DNA of 57,158 nt. Origin: an uncultured Actinomyces sp. (lineage in GTDB: Bacteria; Actinomycetota; Actinomycetes; Actinomycetales; Actinomycetaceae). Both the position numbers and the translations under genes were made by a program. A model generated the notes under the pieces. The model was not told where the DNA came from, ran no database searches, and was given only the letters and a program-made list of their open reading frames with translations. Shown here in pieces: positions 25,609-36,746 of this stretch. How positions within the stretch are numbered: position 1 is the stretch's first letter; each line of letters opens with the position of its first letter. The DNA is taken from contig CABKMZ010000005.1 in the NCBI GenBank assembly GCA_902373545.1, positions 1-57,158 of the forward strand, read 5' to 3'.

Positions 25609-25898
25609 GCTACCTGCTCGCCGTCCTCATGATCGTCATTATCTGTGCCGCGCAGTGGTTTTTCACCTCCCGCGCGCTGCACTCACCCTCCCATTTCATT
25701 GGATGGGTCAGTGGCGGGTACGCGGCGAAAATCGGACTTCTCGCCCTCGGTCTGTACGTCCCACGCGCGCTTGGGATCGACGTGCGCATCGCCGCAATCG
25801 CGACAATCATCGCGGTTATCGTGTCCTCCAGCGTCGAGATGGTCGTCATGATGCGCAAGCGGACCATGAACGTCGACGCGCCGGGAGACACTGAGTAA
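25605..25898 (+). CDS. atpI: Small membrane protein in the AtpI position
   Basis: A 97-residue protein with an ATGA overlap with the preceding gene. Three to four hydrophobic segments are visible (about 4-18, 33-52, 60-80), with a short charged C terminus (M-M-R-K-R-T-M-N-V-D). Its size, topology and position directly upstream of atpB fit ATP synthase protein I, an assembly factor for the c-ring. The sequence itself is too divergent for motif proof, so the name rests on position. Confidence 0.65.
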   Translation: MSYLLAVLMIVIICAAQWFFTSRALHSPSHFIGWVSGGYAAKIGLLALGLYVPRALGIDVRIAAIATIIAVIVSSSVEMVVMMRKRTMNVDAPGDTE

Positions 25899-25931
25899 CC
25901 CTTGCGCGCGCCTGAGACTCCCATCTCTGTG

Positions 25932-25937
25932 TAGAAT
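25932..25937 (+). promoter_or_regulatory. Possible -10 element of the atp operon
   Basis: TAGAAT at 25932-25937, in the 101-base gap before atpB. There is no convincing -35 at normal spacing. The gap ends in AAAAAGGAGGCA, an unusually strong ribosome site for the GTG start of atpB. Confidence 0.35.
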
Positions 25938-25999
25938 GGGTAAAGTTGCTATGACAGCAGAGACAAGCCAATGGAGTTGAGAAAAAGGAGGCACATTCA

Positions 26000-26872
26000 G
26001 TGTCTGATCACGCGCCTGCTCGCCGCACCGCGCCTAAGCCGCGCTGGTATTGGGTGAGCCTCGCGATCCTCCTCATCGTCATTGCCCTGACCGCCTACCC
26101 GGCGTTCACGCAGCACCCTCACCAGCCGGCTCTTGAGGACTTCTTCCCGACCGTGATCTTCGGTGAGGGAACATTCTTTGAATTCAACCGCCTGACGCTT
26201 GCCCGCGTCATTATGGGTCTGCTCGTGTGCGTGGTTCTCGTCCTCGTCGCGCGCAATTCCAAGCTGGTTCCGACCCGCGGACAGATGGCCGTCGAGGCCA
26301 TCGCCGGCTACATCCGCGACAACGTCGCCCTCGACATGCTGGGTCCGAAGACGGGCCGCAAGTTCTCCGGCTTCATCGCTTTCCTCTTCTTCGGTGTCCT
26401 GTCCATGAACATCGCGGGCATCATCCCGGGCATCAACATCGCCGCCTCGTCGGTGGTCGCCGTTCCGATGTTCTTCGCTCTCATCACGTACGTCACCTTC
26501 ATCGGTGCGGGCATCGGCAAGCAGGGAGTGGGCGGCTTCTTCGCATCCCAGCTCTTCCCGCCTGGGCTGCCCGTTCCGATGTACCTCCTGATCACGCCGA
26601 TCGAGTTCCTGTCGAACTTCATTGTTCGCCCCGTCACGCTGACGCTGCGACTCCTGTGCAACATGATCTCCGGACATCTGCTGCTCGGCATGACCTACTT
26701 CGGGACGGCAATTCTGCTCCACGAACTCTCCGTCCTGTCTGCCGCCTCCGCGCTGACCGGTGCCGCCATGTTCGTGATGACCGGCTTCGAGGTCTTCGTG
26801 GCCTTCCTGCAGGCATACATCTTCACGATCCTGTCGACCGTGTACATCAAGCTTTCCGTCGAACATCACTGA
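26000..26872 (+). CDS. atpB: F1Fo ATP synthase subunit a
   Basis: A 290-residue integral membrane subunit forming the proton half-channels next to the c-ring. Five or six hydrophobic helices are present. The essential arginine is in V-T-L-T-L-R-L-L-C-N-M (Arg217), followed by the G-H-L-L-L motif. GTG 26000 follows AAGGAGG. It is the first gene of the operon atpBEFHAGDC, all in one direction and tightly spaced. Confidence 0.96.
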   Translation: MSDHAPARRTAPKPRWYWVSLAILLIVIALTAYPAFTQHPHQPALEDFFPTVIFGEGTFFEFNRLTLARVIMGLLVCVVLVLVARNSKLVPTRGQMAVEAIAGYIRDNVALDMLGPKTGRKFSGFIAFLFFGVLSMNIAGIIPGINIAASSVVAVPMFFALITYVTFIGAGIGKQGVGGFFASQLFPPGLPVPMYLLITPIEFLSNFIVRPVTLTLRLLCNMISGHLLLGMTYFGTAILLHELSVLSAASALTGAAMFVMTGFEVFVAFLQAYIFTILSTVYIKLSVEHH

Positions 26873-26898
26873 CCCCCAACGCCACCCGGCGTTACTAA

Positions 26899-27123
<225 letters not shown>

Positions 27124-27128
27124 TCGCT

Positions 27129-27689
27129 ATGCACCAGATTGTCGCCGCTGCGGACCAGGAGGTCGGCGGCCTCGCCGTCATCCTGCCGCCGCTGTACGAG
27201 ATTTTCTGGTCGGCTCTCGTTCTGCTTATCGTCCTGCTCCTCGTCGGACGCTACGCGCTGCCTCGCATCTACCAGACGATGGACGAGCGTGCTGCAAAGA
27301 TTGAGGAGGGCCTCGGCGCCGCCGAGCAAGCGAAGGCCGATCAGGCTGCCGCTGCGCGCGAGCGCGAGGAGATCATTCGTGAGGCGCACGCGCAGGCGCA
27401 CACCATCCGTGAGCGCGCCAACGACGAAGCGAAGGCCATTGTGGCCGCCGCCCGCCAGGAGGCCACCGGCGAAGCGAACCGCATCCTGGAGGGTGCGCAG
27501 CGTCAGATTCTCGCCGAGAAGCAGGCTGCGGAAATCTCCCTGCGTTCCGAGGTTGGCCTGCTTGCCTCCGAGCTGGCTGAGAAGATCATCGGTGAGCAGC
27601 TCACCGACACGGCTCTGACCTCCCGCGTCGTCGACCGTTTCCTCGATGAGCTCGAGGCCGACAGCGCGCTGGTCGAGGAGAAGCGATGA
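27129..27689 (+). CDS. atpF: F1Fo ATP synthase subunit b
   Basis: A 186-residue peripheral-stalk subunit: one N-terminal membrane helix (about 20-40, F-W-S-A-L-V-L-L-I-V) followed by a long charged coiled coil rich in Ala, Glu, Arg and Gln. ATG 27129 is chosen; GTG 27120, overlapping the atpE stop, adds three residues and would give translational coupling. It ends in an ATGA overlap with atpH. Confidence 0.95.
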   Translation: MHQIVAAADQEVGGLAVILPPLYEIFWSALVLLIVLLLVGRYALPRIYQTMDERAAKIEEGLGAAEQAKADQAAAAREREEIIREAHAQAHTIRERANDEAKAIVAAARQEATGEANRILEGAQRQILAEKQAAEISLRSEVGLLASELAEKIIGEQLTDTALTSRVVDRFLDELEADSALVEEKR

Positions 27690-28504
27690 CACAGATGCGC
27701 ACGATCGAGTCAGTCCCCTTCGCGACCGACCTGGCGGCGGCCCTCGCCACCCCGGGCACCGACGCGATGCGGGTCGCCGAGGACTTCTTCGGCTTGGCCG
27801 ACCTGTTTAAGGAGAATACTCGTCTCGCGCGTGCGCTGACCGACCCGGCGCGCTCCGTCGAGGATAAGCAGGGACTCGTTTCGAGTGCCTTCGGTGCGCA
27901 CGTTACGCCGGCGACGCGCAGCGTCGTCAACCTTGTCGTCGCCGACCACTGGCGTCGCCCCACTGACGTCGATGACGCACTCGAAGTACTGGGCATCCTC
28001 AGCGTCTTGAATGCCGCAGGTGCGAAGGGGGCGCTCGACCAGGTCCGTGAGGAACTGTTCCAGGTCCGTTACTTCCTGGACCATAACCGAGAGGTGCGCG
28101 TGCGCCTCTCCGACATCTCCACAGGCGACTCGCATGAGCGAGGAGACCTGGCCACGAGCCTGTTTGGCTCGCGAGTCAGCGTGTGGACGATGCGCCTGGT
28201 GCGTCGCGCCGTTGGCCGCTCCAACCACGGACGACTCCTGCACAACATCCGCAGGTACGCCCAGTGGGCAGCCACCATGCAGGATCGCCTCTTCGTCACG
28301 GTCGCCACGGCCTCGCCGATGACCGAGGCTCAGGTCGCGCGCCTGCGCGCCATCCTTGAGAAGCGCTACGGCGTCACCGTTGACCTTGCGATCTCCGTCG
28401 ATCCCACGCTCATCGGCGGTTTCCGCCTGCGCGCGGGCCTGACCGCCATTGACGCGTCGCTGGCCACCAGGATCAGCGCCGCCCGGGACGCCATCGCTAG
28501 CTAG
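27686..28504 (+). CDS. atpH: F1Fo ATP synthase subunit delta
   Basis: A 272-residue subunit joining the stalk to F1. It is longer than the about 180 residues of E. coli delta, as is common in Actinobacteria, because of a middle region at about 110-170. The C-terminal signature is present: V-D-P-T-L-I-G-G-F-R-L-R-A-G. It starts within the atpF stop (ATGA) and is followed by atpA after 48 bases. Confidence 0.94.
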   Translation: MTQMRTIESVPFATDLAAALATPGTDAMRVAEDFFGLADLFKENTRLARALTDPARSVEDKQGLVSSAFGAHVTPATRSVVNLVVADHWRRPTDVDDALEVLGILSVLNAAGAKGALDQVREELFQVRYFLDHNREVRVRLSDISTGDSHERGDLATSLFGSRVSVWTMRLVRRAVGRSNHGRLLHNIRRYAQWAATMQDRLFVTVATASPMTEAQVARLRAILEKRYGVTVDLAISVDPTLIGGFRLRAGLTAIDASLATRISAARDAIAS

Positions 28505-28552
28505 CGCCCCTCGTCCATCATTTACTTCACTTTTTCTTAGTTAGGAATCCTC

Positions 28553-30190
28553 ATGGCTGACCTCAGCATCTCCCCGGAGGAAATCCGCGGAGCATTGGAC
28601 TCCTTCATGGAGTCCTACCGTCCGGCGGACGTGGCCACCGAAGAGGTGGGTCACGTCATCGAAACGGCCGATGGTATTGCCCACGTCGAGGGCCTGCCTG
28701 GCACCATGGCGAACGAGCTGCTGCGTTTCGAGGACGGGACGCTGGGCCTGGCCATGAACCTCGACCGGCGTGAAATCGGTGCCGTCGTCCTCGGTGACTT
28801 TGGCGGCATCGAAGAAGGACAGCTCGTGCACCGCACGGGCGAGGTCCTCTCCGTCCCGGTTGGCGATGGCTACCTGGGCCGTACGGTTGACCCGCTCGGC
28901 CGCCCGATTGACGGCCTCGGCGATATCACGGACCTGGATGGGCGCCGCGCGCTCGAGCTCCAGGCCCCCGGCGTTATGATGCGTAAGAGCGTCCACGAGC
29001 CTCTGGCAACCGGCCTGAAGGCCATCGACTCGATGATTCCCGTTGGCCGCGGCCAGCGTCAGCTCATCATTGGCGACCGCAAGACCGGTAAGACCGCCAT
29101 CGCCCTGGACACGATCCTGAACCAGCGCGAGAACTGGAAGAGCGGCGACCCCAACAAGCAGGTGCGCTGCATCTACGTCGCCATTGGCCAGAAGGGCTCG
29201 ACGATTGCCTCCGTGCGCTCGACCCTCGAGGACGCCGGCGCCATGGAATACACGACCATCGTCGCCTCCCCGGCCTCGGACCCCGCCGGCTACAAGTACA
29301 TGGCCCCCTACACGGGTTCGGCCATCGGCCAGCACTGGATGTACCAGGGCAAGCACGTCCTCATCGTGTTCGATGACCTGTCCAAGCAGGCCGAGGCCTA
29401 CCGTGCTGTCTCGCTGCTGCTGCGCCGCCCGCCGGGCCGTGAAGCCTACCCTGGCGACGTCTTCTACTTGCACTCCCGCCTGCTCGAGCGCTGCGCGAAG
29501 CTCTCGGACGAGCTCGGCGGCGGTTCGATGACCGGCCTGCCGATCATCGAGACCAAGGCGAACGACGTGTCGGCGTACATCCCGACGAACGTCATTTCGA
29601 TCACCGACGGCCAGATCTTCCTGCAGTCCGACCTGTTCAACTCGAACCAGCGTCCCGCCGTCGACGTGGGCATCTCGGTGTCGCGTGTTGGTGGTGCTGC
29701 TCAGCCCAAGGCCATGAAGAAGGTCGCCGGTACGCTCAAGCTGACGCTCGCGCAGTACCGCTCGATGGCTGCCTTCGCGATGTTCGCCTCCGACCTGGAT
29801 GCCGCTACCCGCCGTCAGCTGACCCGCGGCGAGCGCCTCATGGAGCTCCTCAAGCAGCCCCAGTCCACGCCCTACGCGATGGAAGACCAGGTCGCCTCGA
29901 TCTGGATGGGCACCAAGGGCTACCTCGATGACATCGAGGTCGAGGACGTCCTGCGCTTCGAGCGCGGCCTCCTTGACCACCTCCACGCGAACTCGACCGT
30001 GCTCGACACGATCGCGGCGACCGGTGACCTTTCCTCCGAGACGGAGGAAGCACTGAAGAACGCCGTCGAGGAGTTCCACCACCAGTGGATCAGCGCCGGA
30101 CGTGGCGCCGCCGGACTTGAGGACGGCGAGGTCGTGGCTGAGCGCACCCGCGAGGAGATCTCGCGCGGTCGCACGAGCGAGAAGGCCTAA
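28553..30190 (+). CDS. atpA: F1Fo ATP synthase subunit alpha
   Basis: A 545-residue non-catalytic nucleotide-binding subunit. The P-loop is G-D-R-K-T-G-K-T-A near residue 175, and the ATP synthase alpha/beta signature region is [13 protein letters not shown]. The N-terminal beta-barrel begins with [12 protein letters not shown]. The C terminus has a charged extension ([12 protein letters not shown]) typical of actinobacterial alpha subunits. atpG follows after three bases. Confidence 0.97.
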   Translation: MADLSISPEEIRGALDSFMESYRPADVATEEVGHVIETADGIAHVEGLPGTMANELLRFEDGTLGLAMNLDRREIGAVVLGDFGGIEEGQLVHRTGEVLSVPVGDGYLGRTVDPLGRPIDGLGDITDLDGRRALELQAPGVMMRKSVHEPLATGLKAIDSMIPVGRGQRQLIIGDRKTGKTAIALDTILNQRENWKSGDPNKQVRCIYVAIGQKGSTIASVRSTLEDAGAMEYTTIVASPASDPAGYKYMAPYTGSAIGQHWMYQGKHVLIVFDDLSKQAEAYRAVSLLLRRPPGREAYPGDVFYLHSRLLERCAKLSDELGGGSMTGLPIIETKANDVSAYIPTNVISITDGQIFLQSDLFNSNQRPAVDVGISVSRVGGAAQPKAMKKVAGTLKLTLAQYRSMAAFAMFASDLDAATRRQLTRGERLMELLKQPQSTPYAMEDQVASIWMGTKGYLDDIEVEDVLRFERGLLDHLHANSTVLDTIAATGDLSSETEEALKNAVEEFHHQWISAGRGAAGLEDGEVVAERTREEISRGRTSEKA

Positions 30191-30193
30191 CCG

Positions 30194-32596
<2,403 letters not shown>

Positions 32597-32597
<1 letters not shown>

Positions 32598-32869
32598 TGG
32601 CATCGGGCAAGTCCTTGCAGATCGAGGTCGTCTCTCACGAGGCGCGCCTGTGGCACGGCGCTGCGCTCGCCGTCCAGATTCCCAGTGTCGACGGCAGCCT
32701 GGGCATTCTTCCCGGGCGCCAGCCGCTGCTCGCCCAGCTGGGCGACGGGATTGTGACGGTGACGTGCGCCGACGAGACCGTGTCCTTCGACGTCAGTGGG
32801 GGATTTGCCTCAGTTGACTCTGATTTCGTTACGGTTGTTGCCGACCGCGCTACAGTGGCAGCACAGTAG
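32597..32869 (+). CDS. atpC: F1Fo ATP synthase subunit epsilon
   Basis: A 90-residue subunit of the rotor that regulates hydrolysis. The beta-sandwich domain is recognisable: E-V-V-S-H-E-A-R-L-W, G-x-L-G-I-L-P-G-R-Q-P-L-L. It stops right after that domain, so the C-terminal two-helix inhibitory arm found in E. coli (about 138 residues) is missing or reduced to A-D-R-A-T-V-A-A-Q. Short epsilon subunits are known in Actinobacteria. Last gene of the atp operon. Confidence 0.94.
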
Positions 32870-32892
32870 GTAGACGCAGCGAGGAGGACCTC

Positions 32893-33300
32893 ATGAGCCT
32901 GATGATGAACGTTCTGATCTGGGTACTGGTTCTCCTCGCGTGCGTCGCGTTGATCCTGTGGGCGTACATGAATGTGCGCGCCCGCAGGATCGCTGCGCGT
33001 TTAGGGGCCTTCCGCTGCTGGTCGCGCCCCGATCATCACGCCGGCTGGACGGCTGGCATTGGTGTGTACGGCGTCGAGGAGCTGTCCTGGTATCGGCTCG
33101 TTGGCATGTCTCTCAAACCTGTCTACTCGGTGCCTCGGCGCGGGATGGAGGTGTCTGCCCCGATCTCGCGTTCCGACGACGGTTCCATGGTCGAGGTGCG
33201 CCTGGCCTACGGTGAGCATCGTTACGAGGTTGCTGTGGAACGCCTGACGTACAACGGGTTGGTGTCGTGGGTGGAGTCGGGTCCTCCTCGCCGCCCGTGA
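32893..33300 (+). CDS. DUF2550 family membrane-anchored protein
   Basis: A 135-residue protein with one N-terminal membrane helix (about 5-26) followed by R-A-R-R-I-A-A-R and a small soluble domain with G-V-Y-G-V-E-E-L-S-W-Y-R-L. Position and pattern match the DUF2550 family that follows atpC in many Actinobacteria. It starts 23 bases after atpC behind GAGGACC and may be co-transcribed with it. Function unknown. Confidence 0.85.
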   Translation: MSLMMNVLIWVLVLLACVALILWAYMNVRARRIAARLGAFRCWSRPDHHAGWTAGIGVYGVEELSWYRLVGMSLKPVYSVPRRGMEVSAPISRSDDGSMVEVRLAYGEHRYEVAVERLTYNGLVSWVESGPPRRP

Positions 33301-33322
33301 GCGGGATTGGTAAGCTCACGGG

Positions 33323-34015
33323 GTGCGTATTGTTATTGCTACCTGCACCGTCGATTACTCCGGTCGCCTGAGCGCTCACCTGGACCCCGCTAAGCGCGTC
33401 ATCATGCTCAAGGGTGACGGCTCTGTTCTCATTCACTCCGAGGGCGGTTCCTACAAGCCGCTGAACTGGATGACTGCGCCCTGCACGGTTTCCATGGTCG
33501 AGCCTGACGAGGACGAGGAGGGTGTGGAGGCCGTGTGGACCGTCCAGGCCGACAAGACTGACGACAAGCTGATCATCCGCATCCACGAGGTCATCGCGGA
33601 CGTCACGGAAGACCTGGGCGTTGACCCCGGCCTCGTGAAGGACGGTGTGGAGGCTCACTTGCAGGAGCTGTTGGCCGAGCAGGTTCCCCAGATCCTCGGG
33701 CAGGGCTGGGAGCTGGTGCGCCGCGAGTACCCCACGCCGGTGGGCCCCGTGGACCTGATGGTGCGCGATGCCGAGGGCAACCACGTGGCGATCGAGGTCA
33801 AGAGACGCGGCGGAATCGACGGCGTCGAGCAGCTGACTCGTTACCTCTCTCTGTTGGGCCGCGACGCGCTCCTGGGCGACGTGACCGGTATTTTCGCGGC
33901 CCAGGAGATCACGAAGCAGGCGCGCACCCTCGCGGAGGACCGCGGGATTCGCTGCGTCGTGCTGGACTACGACGCGATGCGCGGGGTGGATGACCCCGAG
34001 TCTCGACTGTTCTGA
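33323..34015 (+). CDS. nucS: Mismatch-specific endonuclease NucS/EndoMS
   Basis: A 230-residue nuclease that makes double-strand breaks at mismatches and replaces MutS/MutL in most Actinobacteria. The N-terminal dimerisation/DNA-binding domain (1-110) starts [16 protein letters not shown]. The C-terminal RecB-like nuclease has G-P-V-D-L-M (Asp144) and A-I-E-V-K-R (Glu158, Lys160). The C-terminal S-R-L-F is the family's sliding-clamp-binding tail. GTG 33323 is the start. Its stop overlaps the start of the next gene (TGATG), suggesting a shared repair role. Confidence 0.95.
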   Translation: MRIVIATCTVDYSGRLSAHLDPAKRVIMLKGDGSVLIHSEGGSYKPLNWMTAPCTVSMVEPDEDEEGVEAVWTVQADKTDDKLIIRIHEVIADVTEDLGVDPGLVKDGVEAHLQELLAEQVPQILGQGWELVRREYPTPVGPVDLMVRDAEGNHVAIEVKRRGGIDGVEQLTRYLSLLGRDALLGDVTGIFAAQEITKQARTLAEDRGIRCVVLDYDAMRGVDDPESRLF

Positions 34016-35121
34016 TGGACGCGTCCCTGAGGGTGAGCCTGGGGAGAATTATCGCCCAAGGACTCGTACCTGCGACCGCAGCGCGCTCACCACTCGATGC
34101 CGTGATGAATCTGGCTGCACTGCAAGGTCAGCAGGCGAGCGCGATCCCGTGGGCGATTGGCGTGCGCTGCACGGGAGTGTCGCGTGCTCGCGTCGAGGAG
34201 TCGTTCGCGCGAGGTGAGCTGGTTCGTTCCTGGCCGATGCGCGGTACCGTTCACGTTACGAGCGCCCGTGACCACCATTGGCTGCGCCGCTTGCTGCGTC
34301 ACCGGCGTGCGGCCTGGGAACGCCAGGCGCTTTCTCTGGGCCTCACCGATGCTCTCGTCGAGCGTGCGGCGCAGGTTGCGTGTGACCTGCTGGAGACCTC
34401 GCCCCTCGGAGTGAGCCGCGTCGAGCTTGTCGAGGCGTGGGGCAGGAATGGGATCGATACGGTGACGGCTTCTTCCTCGCAGGAAGGGCTACGGCGTCGC
34501 CACCTCATCATGCGCCTCCATCTGGATGGTGTGCTGACCGCGGGGCCCGTGCGCGCGGGCGAACACCTGATCGTCGACGCGCGCTCACTTCCGGCCGCTC
34601 CCGGGGTCGCGAAGGGAGAGCCTGGGCATGAAGAAGCCCTCGCGGTCCTCGCAGCGCGTTACGCCTGGGGGCACGGTCCCATCGACGCGGCCGACCTGGC
34701 TCGATGGACCGGGCTGACTCTCACCGAAGCGCGTCGAGCGTTGGCCGGAGCGCGCGTGGCGGGGGAGAGCGTAGGCCTTCCTCTTGCAGAATGTGGAGGC
34801 GGTCTGGCTCGCGCAGATCTCGCAGATCTTGTGGAAGACTACCGCGTCGAGGCGGAGGTAATGCGCGCACTTCCACCATTCGATGAGTTACATGTCGGCT
34901 ACAAGGACCGATCCTGCCTGACGGACGAGGCCGGGGAGGCGTTGATCTGTCCGGCGAAGAACGGCATGTTCCGTCCGATCGTCGTCGAGGGTGGTCGAGT
35001 GGTGGCCGTGAGAGCACCGGGGCGCGAGATTGTGATGGCGAAGGGATACGAGTCGCGCAGGCGACCTGCCGCGCGTGCATTTGACGACTGGGAGAAATGG
35101 TTGTCTGAGACACAGCAGTGA
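34015..35121 (+). CDS. HTH_42 (AlkZ/YcaQ-like) winged-helix protein, putative DNA glycosylase
   Basis: A 368-residue protein of the HTH_42 superfamily, whose characterised members AlkZ and YcaQ (AlkX) are DNA glycosylases acting on bulky or crosslinking alkyl adducts. Recognised blocks: L-Q-G-Q-Q-A-S (about 36-42), R-S-W-P-M-R-G-T-V-H (about 75), L-P-P-F-D-E-L-H-V-G-Y-K-D-R-S near 283 and the G-M-F-R-P-I-V-V-E-G-G-R-V near 318. The Q-x-Q pair (Gln37, Gln39) falls at the position of the catalytic Q-x-Q of AlkZ. It begins within the nucS stop codon, so it is translationally coupled to a mismatch nuclease. Glycosylase activity is inferred from family and motif. Confidence 0.85.
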   Translation: MDASLRVSLGRIIAQGLVPATAARSPLDAVMNLAALQGQQASAIPWAIGVRCTGVSRARVEESFARGELVRSWPMRGTVHVTSARDHHWLRRLLRHRRAAWERQALSLGLTDALVERAAQVACDLLETSPLGVSRVELVEAWGRNGIDTVTASSSQEGLRRRHLIMRLHLDGVLTAGPVRAGEHLIVDARSLPAAPGVAKGEPGHEEALAVLAARYAWGHGPIDAADLARWTGLTLTEARRALAGARVAGESVGLPLAECGGGLARADLADLVEDYRVEAEVMRALPPFDELHVGYKDRSCLTDEAGEALICPAKNGMFRPIVVEGGRVVAVRAPGREIVMAKGYESRRRPAARAFDDWEKWLSETQQ

Positions 35122-35148
35122 AGTGTCAGATGTGCCACAATGAAAGTC

Positions 35149-36339
35149 ATGACTGATTCTGTGTTGCGCGGTCGCCTTGTTCTGGAAGACTCCATCATCG
35201 AGGATGGAATTATCGAGATCGACGGCTCGACCATTACCCGAGTGTGCCCTGTCTCCGACTACGACGGTGAGGCGCCCGAGGCCAGCGATTCGACCTACCT
35301 GCCCGGCCTCGTCGATGTCCATTGCCACGGCGGCGGCGGCGAGTCCTTCCCCAACGCTGAGACTGCCGAGGAAGCCCTCGTTGCGGTCCTCGAGCATCGC
35401 CGTCACGGCACGACCTCCCTGGTCGCATCCTGCGTGACCGCCTCCGCCGAGGTGCTGCGCGCCCGCGCCAAGACTCTCGCCGAGCTGGCCTTCGCGGGTG
35501 AGATCGCGGGCATCCACTTCGAGGGGCCCTTCGTCTCCCACGAGCGCTGTGGTGCCCAGGACCCCACCTACATCGTCGATCCCGACGCCGACCTGACCCG
35601 TACCCTCCTGGAGGACTGCCAGGGATACGCGCTGTCGATGACGCTGGCCCCCGAGAAGCCGGGCGCTTACGGCCCCGGTTCCGTGGCCGAGGCTCTCATC
35701 GATGGGGGAGCGCTGCCCTCGTGGGGACACACCGACTCCGATTCGACGAAGGCACGCGAGGCACTGGTCTACTCGCGCGAACGTTTTGCCGAGGTGGAGA
35801 CGAAGCGCGGCCCCCGTGCCACGATTACGCACCTCTTTAACGGCATGCGTCCCCTGCATCACCGAGACACTGGCCCGATCGCCGAGTTCCTCTCCGATGC
35901 GGCGCGCGGCGGAGCGGTGGCCGAGCTCATCTGCGACTCCATCCACGTCGATCCCACTCTCGTACGTGATGTCTACGAGATGGTGGGCCGTGACCACGTC
36001 GTCTTCATTACGGACGCGATGGCTGCGGCCGGCATGGCCGACGGCGCCTACACGCTGGGCCCCCAGGACGTCATCGTCAAGGATGGCGTCGCCCGCTTGG
36101 CGCAGGGCAACGCGATTGCAGGTGGCACCGCGCACCTCATGGACTGCGTCCGCGTGGCCGTGACGAAGGGCGGTATCCCGCTCGTGGACGCGGTCTACAT
36201 GGCGTCGGTGCAGGGAGCAACCATCCTGGGCGACGACACGGTTGGTTCACTCGCGCCCGGTAAGAAAGCCGACATCGTTGAGGTTGATGCCCAGCTGAAC
36301 GTGCGCCGCGTGTTGCGCCGTGGCACTGTGGTTGCGTGA
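35149..36339 (+). CDS. nagA: N-acetylglucosamine-6-phosphate deacetylase
   Basis: A 396-residue amidohydrolase-fold enzyme removing the acetyl group from GlcNAc-6-P, used in cell-wall recycling and amino-sugar use. Metal and active-site motifs: D-V-H-C-H-G-G-G-G near residue 58, H-F-E-G-P-F near 124 (metal-binding Glu), W-G-H-T-D-S near 184, H-L-F-N-G-M and F-I-T-D-A-M near 285 (catalytic Asp). ATG 35140 three codons upstream is an equally possible start. nagB is not in the window. It ends in a GTGA overlap with the next small gene. Confidence 0.93.
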   Translation: MTDSVLRGRLVLEDSIIEDGIIEIDGSTITRVCPVSDYDGEAPEASDSTYLPGLVDVHCHGGGGESFPNAETAEEALVAVLEHRRHGTTSLVASCVTASAEVLRARAKTLAELAFAGEIAGIHFEGPFVSHERCGAQDPTYIVDPDADLTRTLLEDCQGYALSMTLAPEKPGAYGPGSVAEALIDGGALPSWGHTDSDSTKAREALVYSRERFAEVETKRGPRATITHLFNGMRPLHHRDTGPIAEFLSDAARGGAVAELICDSIHVDPTLVRDVYEMVGRDHVVFITDAMAAAGMADGAYTLGPQDVIVKDGVARLAQGNAIAGGTAHLMDCVRVAVTKGGIPLVDAVYMASVQGATILGDDTVGSLAPGKKADIVEVDAQLNVRRVLRRGTVVA

Positions 36340-36632
36340 GAGGTAAACGTAGCAAGAAGCGACCGTGGGGCGAGGCACGTCCCCTCCAGATGGACCGCCT
36401 CGCCTCCGTGCCGCGCACGGAGCGTGGACCCGATGGTGGGGACTACCAGGTTCGCCGCCTTCCCAGTGCAGCCAAGGAATACACGTGCCCGGCATGCCTG
36501 CGGCCCATTCCGAGAGGCACAGCACATGTTGTTGCGTGGCCCGAGGAAGCGCCTTTCGGCCTGCCCCAGGGTGTGGACGCGCGGCGCCACTGGCACTCCG
36601 AGTGCTGGCGGCGGGGGCTTCGACCCCTGTGA
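36336..36632 (+). CDS. Small Cys/His protein of unknown function
   Basis: A 98-residue basic protein starting at GTG 36336 inside the nagA stop (GTGA). The N terminus is rich in Arg/Lys. A likely zinc site is made by C-P-A-C-L-R-P-I-P-R-G-T-A-H-V and H-W-H-S-E-C-W. I recall similar short proteins across Actinobacteria, sometimes annotated as ATP/GTP-binding, but I see no nucleotide-binding motif. An HNH-like or zinc-ribbon nucleic-acid role is possible. Function not known. Confidence 0.7.
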   Translation: MRGKRSKKRPWGEARPLQMDRLASVPRTERGPDGGDYQVRRLPSAAKEYTCPACLRPIPRGTAHVVAWPEEAPFGLPQGVDARRHWHSECWRRGLRPL

Positions 36633-36746
36633 CATCGCATGTGATGTATCACTGCCTTGCCGGCAAATGAGCCTGTCTGGCGGGTTTGCACGTAAAGTGG
36701 AGCCTGAAGAATGCCCGCAGTTGGGCGTTGGATCTGAGGAGCAACC

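Noticed and set aside
33303..34015. nucS as part of a mobile restriction-type system
   Set aside because: The protein has the complete NucS domain order and clamp-binding tail and sits after atp-DUF2550, its usual actinobacterial place.
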